The position numbers were made by a program, and so were the translations under genes. Shown in pieces: positions 59,289-64,000 of a stretch of 64,000 bases of DNA (position 1 is its first letter; each line of letters opens with the position of its first letter). Source of the DNA: Enterobacter genomosp. O (GTDB lineage Bacteria > Pseudomonadota > Gammaproteobacteria > Enterobacterales > Enterobacteriaceae); the NCBI RefSeq assembly GCF_001022965.1, contig NZ_LECZ01000027.1:868001-932000 (forward strand), in the 5' to 3' direction. The notes below the pieces were generated by a model that saw nothing but the letters and a program-made list of their open reading frames with translations, had not been told where the DNA came from and ran no database searches.

Positions 59289-59996
59289 TTAGATACTGAT
59301 ATAGCCTCGATCCACCGCCTGCTTTTTCATTCTCCTGATATATGCAGGCGTTCCTTCATTAATTAAAGACATTACATCACCACCTAAGCCAGGAGGAATG
59401 AGAAATTCAACATTCCTGTCAGCTAAGACAGGCACGAGATTTTCATATGGCTCAGAGTCATCACAAAAATCAACAGCAAATAGTCCCCACTGAGAATTTA
59501 TGAACGGGTCTATGAAACCATAGATGTAGTTTGTTATCTGACTTTGAATATCTTCATTAGGCGATGCAAAATGCTGTATTTTGTTACGAAGATACCCGAA
59601 CTCCTTATAGATCTGAAGTTGTTCTGCTGTAAATCTCAAACCTGTTGCTGCCCATACTTTTTCAGGTAACTCAGAATAATCAATAGTTCTACCATCTTGG
59701 AGTAAACTTTCGAAATTTAACAAACCATTGCTGTCAACATGTCTGTTTGTTGATTTTGGAATTTTCTCAAAAATTAGTAGAGGATGCTCTTGTGCAAGTC
59801 TTGCTTTCATAAAAATTTCGCCAGCATGTGCAGCTTGAAGCACCGCTAGTTGATTCCAATGGTCACTAACCATATCGTAGAAATGCCCCAAAAAATTGGC
59901 GTGCATTAATGATCCACATCCTAATTGAATCATATGCTCATAGATTGTTTTAAGTTTCTGATCCACATACTGCCCCTCATTATTATGGTCAAACAT
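59289..59996 (-). CDS. Island protein with HEPN motif, 235 residues
   Basis: The product has R137-NKIQ-H142 in YLRNKIQHFASPNED, the canonical R-N-x3-H form of the HEPN active site, within a helical region, and an earlier QAAHAGEIFMKARL helix also typical of HEPN proteins. The C-terminal third may be a separate small domain. No nucleotidyltransferase (MNT) antitoxin gene lies beside it. It could be an RNase effector of phage defence, but this is inference from the motif only. Confidence 0.7.
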   Translation of the reverse strand: MFDHNNEGQYVDQKLKTIYEHMIQLGCGSLMHANFLGHFYDMVSDHWNQLAVLQAAHAGEIFMKARLAQEHPLLIFEKIPKSTNRHVDSNGLLNFESLLQDGRTIDYSELPEKVWAATGLRFTAEQLQIYKEFGYLRNKIQHFASPNEDIQSQITNYIYGFIDPFINSQWGLFAVDFCDDSEPYENLVPVLADRNVEFLIPPGLGGDVMSLINEGTPAYIRRMKKQAVDRGYISI

Positions 59997-60104
59997 AGCT
60001 TAACTCATTGATGTAGAATGTGCATGTGTTGCATAAATTTCATACAATCAAAAGAGCCAAAAGCCCGACGCAGAGCGTTTTTTAGGCCTCAAGATAGGAG
60101 TCAT

Positions 60105-60140
60105 GGGGTGTCGGAGGTTCAAATCCTCACTTGCCGACCA
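60105..60140 (+). other. tRNA-Pro-like 3' fragment
   Basis: The 36 bases end TTCAAATCCTC-A-CTTGCCGACCA. This is a T-loop, most of a T stem (GGAGG), the 3' acceptor strand and CCA, very like the 3' end of enterobacterial proM (CTCGCCGACCA). No 5' acceptor or anticodon arm is present, so it is not a working tRNA. It looks like an attachment-site remnant from another integration event. Confidence 0.7.
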
Positions 60141-60233
60141 AAAATAAATTGAAAACCAGCCTCTTACGGATGATTTTTGTTTCCGTAAAATTATGATGGC
60201 GAAACGCTTGTGAAATGATGGTTGAACGCTGCT

Positions 60234-60500
60234 TTAAATTGCCGGGCAATCATCGTTACCCACTAGGTTAAGACTATGCGTTAACACGCCAAAAACCTCC
60301 ACGTCATCCAGCGCATCGCTTTCTATCGCTTCACCCTCTTCAGTTATCAATGCCGCCCCGTAAAGCTTTGCAAACTCGTTCCTGTTATCCATTCTTAACA
60401 GTAGTGTATCTCCCTGCTCTGGTCTTAGTGCAACGTTAATCACAGCCCAACCACACGTCGTTTCTATTACTCTGCAGTTCGCGTCTAGTGCCAGAAACAT
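60234..60500 (-). CDS. Island hypothetical protein, 88 residues
   Basis: The protein starts MFLALDANCRVIETTCGWAV and has a beta-rich pattern (GDTLLLRMDNRNEFAKLYG) and an acidic stretch (EEGEAIESDALDDVEVFGV). The order is reminiscent of the C-terminal fold of S24 (LexA/UmuD-type) proteins, but no Ser-Lys dyad can be assigned, so no function is given. A Shine-Dalgarno AAGGGTG lies before the ATG. Small prophage-type gene. Confidence 0.6.
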   Translation of the reverse strand: MFLALDANCRVIETTCGWAVINVALRPEQGDTLLLRMDNRNEFAKLYGAALITEEGEAIESDALDDVEVFGVLTHSLNLVGNDDCPAI

Positions 60501-60587
60501 TTAGCACCCTTTTATTGCTATGAGTCCTCTCAGAACGAGGGGAATAAAAAAGGCCACCAATTGGTGATCTATCATTTTGTTAACTAG

Positions 60588-61190
60588 TTATTTAACTGAC
60601 GTGACTAATTGCCACTCGTGCTCAATACATCTTATCGTTTCCTGAGTAAGCTTGTCAGAAATATGAAAAACATCAAAGTTAGCAGATTCGTGTAAAATAT
60701 TTGAAATCCCTTCAACTATTTCATCCATCAGTTTTAGGATTTTTTGAAACCTTGGTTCTCCACCAATCATTAGTTCCACATAATTATATTCACGATCTAG
60801 AGCATGTATAATATCAAGAAATTTTTTACGGAGCGGCTCAGAAGCATCCTTAAACTTTATATCTTTCTCTGTAAATTCATCATTCAGGAACAATGACAAT
60901 TTAGCTACGTCTGCCGTAAAAATTGAAATCTTAAGTCTAAGTTTATCAATAAAATCTTGTCTATTGATTATCATCTGCTGATGAAGCATTTGTTCTTTAT
61001 TTGCACGTATAGCTTTAATTGCAACATAGGCAGGAATAGCACCGCCAACCAAGGCACCCAATACCGATAGTAATGGACTTACCCAAGCGTATGATGAATC
61101 AATTATGATGTGAGGTAATTTGCTTATGACAATGTTAGATGATTGATATATTTCAAATTCTGATAGTTTAAAAGGTATGCCTTTCCACAT
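60588..61190 (-). CDS. Island membrane-anchored hypothetical protein, 200 residues
   Basis: The product has one membrane segment at about residues 36-60 (VSPLLSVLGALVGGAIPAYV) followed by a long helical, mostly cytoplasmic part with charged residues. No domain is recognised. Its AT-rich codon use matches the HEPN genes. A terminator for the upstream minus-strand gene lies just before it, so it has its own promoter. Confidence 0.65.
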   Translation of the reverse strand: MWKGIPFKLSEFEIYQSSNIVISKLPHIIIDSSYAWVSPLLSVLGALVGGAIPAYVAIKAIRANKEQMLHQQMIINRQDFIDKLRLKISIFTADVAKLSLFLNDEFTEKDIKFKDASEPLRKKFLDIIHALDREYNYVELMIGGEPRFQKILKLMDEIVEGISNILHESANFDVFHISDKLTQETIRCIEHEWQLVTSVK

Positions 61191-61222
61191 ATAGCCTCCA
61201 GTTATGAGAAGGCTATATTACC

Positions 61223-61247
61223 AAAAACCCGCTCTGATGGCGGGTTT
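61223..61247 (-). terminator. Rho-independent terminator in the island
   Basis: On the minus strand AAACCCGC-CATCAGA-GCGGGTTT is an 8-bp stem followed by T residues. It lies 47 bp past the stop of the gene at 61294, showing that this gene is transcribed on the minus strand. Confidence 0.8.
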
Positions 61248-61293
61248 ATGTTTTGTTGCTCAGTACGCTTTACTGTCCAGAGACTAATACAAC

Positions 61294-61536
61294 TTAAGCA
61301 TTTTCTTGCTCACTCTGCAACTTAAATCTGTCACTATTTGTGCCAAACGCTTCGCAAAGTAGAGCGTACAGGATCGATTCTGCAAGACTTAACCAAGTGT
61401 CTATGCGGCGAAGGCAGGTGATGAGCGTCCAGTCAGGGTGTTTTGCATTTAGCTCGTTAGCCATTTGCAGCTTGCTCTTGCGCAGGCGGTGACTGTCGAC
61501 GGTGACGCTATAGAGCCCTCGGTAATCATCATTCAT
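61294..61536 (-). CDS. Island hypothetical protein, 80 residues
   Basis: The frame starting at ATG 61536 gives MNDDYRGLYSVTVDSHRLRK, then a helical domain with WLSLAESILYALLCEAFG. A longer frame from TTG 61581 runs into the integrase remnant and is less likely. I do not recognise it. The terminator at 61223 supports transcription. The start overlaps the integrase fragment by a few bases, which suggests the integrase lost its front part by deletion. Confidence 0.5.
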   Translation of the reverse strand: MNDDYRGLYSVTVDSHRLRKSKLQMANELNAKHPDWTLITCLRRIDTWLSLAESILYALLCEAFGTNSDRFKLQSEQENA

Positions 61537-61861
61537 CAGGACTGAAACAATAACGCCATGCCGAGATGCAGTGATAAGCAAATACCTTGTTCAGTTTTGC
61601 CACTCGACATCTCAGGCAGCCAGAGAAAACAGCGTTTCATCGAGTAGCCTTACGACATCTTTTAAAAAAGCCCGGAATAAATGCGGCATCGAATGGGGAA
61701 AGGAAACTGCACCTAGGTTTCATGAACAACGTTCGCTTTCAGAAAGATTGTATGAGGCTCAGGGGGTTGATACGCAAAAATTACTCGGCCACAAATCACC
61801 TCAGCAGACGGCAAAATACCATGATGACAGGTGAAAAGACTGGACTGTCATAGCCGTTTGA
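61526..61861 (+). pseudogene. Tyrosine integrase, C-terminal remnant
   Basis: The open frame reads SKYLVQFCHSTSQ and, near its end, RFHEQRSLSERLYEAQG, LLGHKSPQQTAKYHDDR. These are the HxxR, the LLGH and the active Tyr of a lambda/P21-type integrase. The N-terminal two thirds are missing. After KYHDDR a TGA stands where relatives have Gly (GGA), then KDWTVIAV follows before a second stop, so a nonsense change is added to the truncation. It lies against icd, as the int gene of such elements does. Confidence 0.85.
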
Positions 61862-61920
61862 AAAGGATGTTTTATAGCCAGTTTTTGGAGGGAGTTTTGG
61901 GGAAGAAATTCTTTAGTAAA

Positions 61921-61949
61921 TAAAAAACGGGAACCCTCAGGCTCCCGTT
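61921..61949 (-). terminator. Terminator of icd
   Basis: On the minus strand AACGGGAGCC-TGAG-GGTTCCCGTT forms a 10-bp stem followed by T residues, 22 bp past the icd stop. A one-base variant of it is at 57637-57660 behind the displaced icd end. Confidence 0.9.
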
Positions 61950-62136
61950 CTCATTTAACCCAGAATCTGGATTACATGTTCGCGATAATCGCGTCGCCAA
62001 ACTCTGAACATTTCAGCAGCTTAGCGCCTTCCATCAGACGTTCGAAGTCATAGGTGACGGTTTTCGCGTTGATCGCGCCTTCCATACCTTTAACGATCAG
62101 GTCTGCGGCTTCGAACCATTCCATATGGCGCAGCAT
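61922..62136. repeat. Right direct repeat of the icd island (element-supplied icd 3' end)
   Basis: This partner of 57633-57847 now forms the working end of icd. By the known mechanism of e14/phage 21 integration, the last 165 coding bases here come from the element. Five silent differences from the displaced copy fit that origin. Confidence 0.88.
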
Positions 62137-63222
62137 CATCTCTGCGGACAGGATGATTGAGCCTGGGTTCACTTTGTCCTGGCCTGCGTATTTTGGCGCA
62201 GTGCCGTGGGTCGCTTCGAACAGCGCGCATTCGTCACCGATGTTCGCGCCAGGGGCGATACCGATACCGCCAACCTGAGCGGCCAGGGCGTCAGAGATGT
62301 AGTCACCGTTCAGGTTCATACAAGCAATGACGTCGTATTCCGCAGGACGCAGCAGGATCTGCTGCAGGAACGCATCGGCGATCACATCTTTAATGATGAT
62401 CTCTTTGCCGGTGTTCGGGTTCTTAATTTTCTGCCATGGGCCGCCGTCGATCAGCTCGCCGCCGAACTCTTCGGTCGCCAACTGGTAGCCCCAGTCTTTG
62501 AACGCGCCTTCGGTGAACTTCATGATGTTGCCTTTGTGAACCAGGGTCACAGAATCGCGGTCGTTGGTGATCGCATATTCGATCGCCGCACGTACCAGAC
62601 GCTTGGTCCCTTCTTCGGAGCACGGCTTAATGCCGATGCCGCAATGTTCAGGGAAGCGAATTTTCTTCACGCCCATCTCTTCGCGCAGGAATTTAATCAC
62701 TTTTTCTGCGTCAGCAGAGTCAGCTTTCCATTCGATACCCGCGTAGATGTCTTCTGAGTTTTCGCGGAAGATAACCATATCGGTCAGTTCAGGGTGCTTA
62801 ACCGGGCTTGGGGTGCCCTGATAGTAACGAACCGGACGCAGACACACGTACAGGTCCAGCTCCTGACGCAGTGCCACGTTCAGGGAACGGATACCGCCGC
62901 CAACTGGCGTCGTCAGTGGGCCTTTAATAGCAACGCGGTAGTCGCGGATCAGGTCCAGCGTTTCTGCTGGCAGCCAGACGTCCTGGCCATAAACTTGAGT
63001 AGATTTCTCACCGGTGTAAATTTCCATCCAGGAAATTTTACGCTCGCCTTTGTAGGCTTTCTCAACAGCGGCATCAACCACTTTCAGCATTGCCGGGGTA
63101 ACGTCTACACCGATACCGTCACCTTCGATGAACGGGATAATCGGATTGTGAGGAACGTTAATCTTGCCGTTTTGCAGGGTGATCTTTTTACCTTCCGCCG
63201 GAACAACTACTTTGCTTTCCAT
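61972..63222 (-). CDS. icd: NADP-dependent isocitrate dehydrogenase
   Basis: Icd oxidises isocitrate to 2-oxoglutarate in the TCA cycle. The 416-residue protein has GIRSLNVALRQELDL with the Ser phosphorylated by AceK near residue 113, GDGIGVDVTPAM near the start and LNGDYISDALAAQVGG for metal and substrate near residue 305. The C-terminal 54 residues are supplied by the integrated element but keep the same sequence, so the enzyme stays complete. It is transcribed divergently from rluE. Confidence 0.98.
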   Translation of the reverse strand: MESKVVVPAEGKKITLQNGKINVPHNPIIPFIEGDGIGVDVTPAMLKVVDAAVEKAYKGERKISWMEIYTGEKSTQVYGQDVWLPAETLDLIRDYRVAIKGPLTTPVGGGIRSLNVALRQELDLYVCLRPVRYYQGTPSPVKHPELTDMVIFRENSEDIYAGIEWKADSADAEKVIKFLREEMGVKKIRFPEHCGIGIKPCSEEGTKRLVRAAIEYAITNDRDSVTLVHKGNIMKFTEGAFKDWGYQLATEEFGGELIDGGPWQKIKNPNTGKEIIIKDVIADAFLQQILLRPAEYDVIACMNLNGDYISDALAAQVGGIGIAPGANIGDECALFEATHGTAPKYAGQDKVNPGSIILSAEMMLRHMEWFEAADLIVKGMEGAINAKTVTYDFERLMEGAKLLKCSEFGDAIIANM

Positions 63223-63339
63223 TAACCTCTCCTTCGAGCGCTTCTGGTTGTTACTGATCTTATGTTAATAAATTGTAATGAGCCCTTCGATAGTACCTGA
63301 TTGTCCTGCGCCATGAAAGGTCTTCGTTATTAGGCTATA

Positions 63340-63993
63340 ATGCGGCAATTGATAACGCCTGAAAATACCATGAAGAAAACTTCTTTTACAAAACACCGGG
63401 TTGAGCGATTCAGCTCGCGACAAGCCACCAGAAGACCGAAAGAAACCCAGCCGACGCGGGTGATTCTGTTTAATAAACCCTACGATGTATTGCCGCAGTT
63501 CACCGATGAAGCCGGGCGCAGCACGCTGAAAGATTATATCCCCGTTCAGGGCGTTTATGCGGCCGGGCGACTGGACCGCGACAGCGAGGGACTGTTGGTC
63601 TTAACCAACGACGGTGCTTTGCAGGCGAAGCTCACGCAGCCGGGCAAACGTACCGGCAAAATATACTTTGTACAAGTTGAAGGCGAGCCGGATGAAGAGA
63701 CGCTGGCTAAGCTGCGCAACGGCGTGACCTTAAACGACGGTCCAACCCTGCCGGCAGGTATTGAACGCGTGAATGAACCGGAGTGGCTGTGGCCGCGCAA
63801 CCCGCCCATCCGTGAGCGCAAATCGATTCCGACAAGCTGGCTCAAAATCACCCTTTATGAAGGCCGCAACCGTCAGGTTCGGCGCATGACCGCACACGTC
63901 GGCTTCCCTACCCTGCGTCTGATTCGCTATGCCATGGGCAATTACACCCTGGAAACGCTGGCAAACGGCGAGTGGCGGGACGTTACCTCTTAA
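63340..63993 (+). CDS. rluE: 23S rRNA pseudouridine(2457) synthase RluE
   Basis: RluE makes pseudouridine at position 2457 of 23S rRNA. The 217-residue protein has the RsuA-family catalytic Asp in YAAGRLDRDSEGLLVLTND and the C-terminal GRNRQVRRMTAHVG. A basic N-terminal tail precedes the domain. The ATG at 63340 matches the E. coli start; a second ATG ten codons later (63370) is possible. After the stop, AAGGAGTTA at the window end should be the ribosome-binding site of the next gene, nudJ in E. coli. Confidence 0.94.
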   Translation: MRQLITPENTMKKTSFTKHRVERFSSRQATRRPKETQPTRVILFNKPYDVLPQFTDEAGRSTLKDYIPVQGVYAAGRLDRDSEGLLVLTNDGALQAKLTQPGKRTGKIYFVQVEGEPDEETLAKLRNGVTLNDGPTLPAGIERVNEPEWLWPRNPPIRERKSIPTSWLKITLYEGRNRQVRRMTAHVGFPTLRLIRYAMGNYTLETLANGEWRDVTS

Positions 63994-64000
63994 GGAGTTA

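Larger units (their letters stand above)
57848..61921. mobile_element. Degenerate integrative island in icd, 4.1 kb
   Basis: Bounded by the 215-bp repeats, this AT-rich region has a base and codon composition unlike its flanks. It contains one plus-strand zinc-ribbon gene, five minus-strand orphan genes, a tRNA-Pro-like 3' fragment, and the C-terminal piece of a tyrosine integrase next to icd. No excisionase, capsid or replication gene is seen, and the integrase is broken, so it is probably immobile. Site and layout resemble phage 21/e14-type insertions. Confidence 0.85.

Noticed and set aside
60105..60140. Complete tRNA gene
   Set aside because: Only the T arm, acceptor 3' strand and CCA are present; no D arm, anticodon arm or 5' acceptor strand is found upstream.
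58498..61190. HEPN-MNT toxin-antitoxin pair
   Set aside because: No neighbouring protein shows the GSxxRG nucleotidyltransferase motif, so the pair type cannot be claimed.
1..64000. CRISPR array or insertion sequence
   Set aside because: No regularly spaced direct repeats and no transposase frame were seen; the only short repeats are the palindromic families and the icd repeats.

Overview
The window is a roughly 56% GC stretch of a chromosome from a gammaproteobacterium of the Enterobacteriaceae, most like Enterobacter or a close relative such as Lelliottia or Leclercia. Almost every gene is a clear relative of an Escherichia coli K-12 gene, recognised from memory of family sequences rather than by a search. 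The order follows the E. coli katE-to-yeaQ segment with local differences. There are no rRNA genes, no intact tRNA genes and no CRISPR arrays.

Layout. (1) 1-7.3 kb: the 3' part of katE, then the chitobiose operon chbBCARFG on the minus strand. (2) 7.3-11.1 kb: osmE, nadE, the SOS gene cho, ves and the envelope chaperone gene spy. (3) 11.4-17.5 kb: the arginine succinyltransferase operon astCADBE behind a sigma-54 type promoter. (4) 17.9-27.5 kb: xthA, a TVP38 membrane protein, the ynjBCD ABC transporter, the sulfurtransferase ynjE, ynjF with a relocated ynjA, nudG, ynjH and gdhA. (5) 27.6-36.5 kb: topB, selD, ydjA, sppA, ansA, pncA and a secreted GH18 chitinase. (6) 36.7-49.7 kb: yeaC, msrB, gapA, yeaD, mipA, the yeaGH stress kinase pair behind a second sigma-54 type promoter, yeaK, the small gene yoaI, yeaL, nimR/nimT, a CTP-synthase-like amidotransferase, yeaO and yoaF. 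(7) 49.7-56.7 kb: a cyclic-di-GMP cluster with two diguanylate cyclases and two CSS-type EAL proteins. It also holds the tiny genes yoaK and yoaJ, yeaQ, and a RyhB-like small RNA with a Fur box. (8) 56.7-64 kb: ymjA, a DUF1304 gene, a 4.1-kb AT-rich island inserted in the 3' end of icd, intact icd, and rluE. The last seven bases look like the ribosome-binding site of the next gene, probably nudJ.

How parts connect. The chb operon and the chitinase form a chitin-use set. Both carry a sequence complementary to the seed of the small RNA ChiX, one in the chbB-chbC spacer and one over the chitinase Shine-Dalgarno. Two nitrogen-stress operons (ast and yeaGH) have canonical -24/-12 elements. The RyhB-like gene lies between yeaQ and a diguanylate cyclase.

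The icd island is the main accessory segment. It is bounded by a 215-bp imperfect direct repeat that includes 165 bp of icd coding sequence. It carries a truncated, stop-containing integrase, a tRNA-Pro-like 3' fragment, a zinc-ribbon protein, two genes with HEPN-type R-x(4-5)-H motifs, and several orphans.

Novelty is most likely in the HEPN pair, the candidate small RNA before dgcP, and the chitinase-ChiX link. REP/BIME-like palindromes and a second palindromic repeat family occupy several operon ends.
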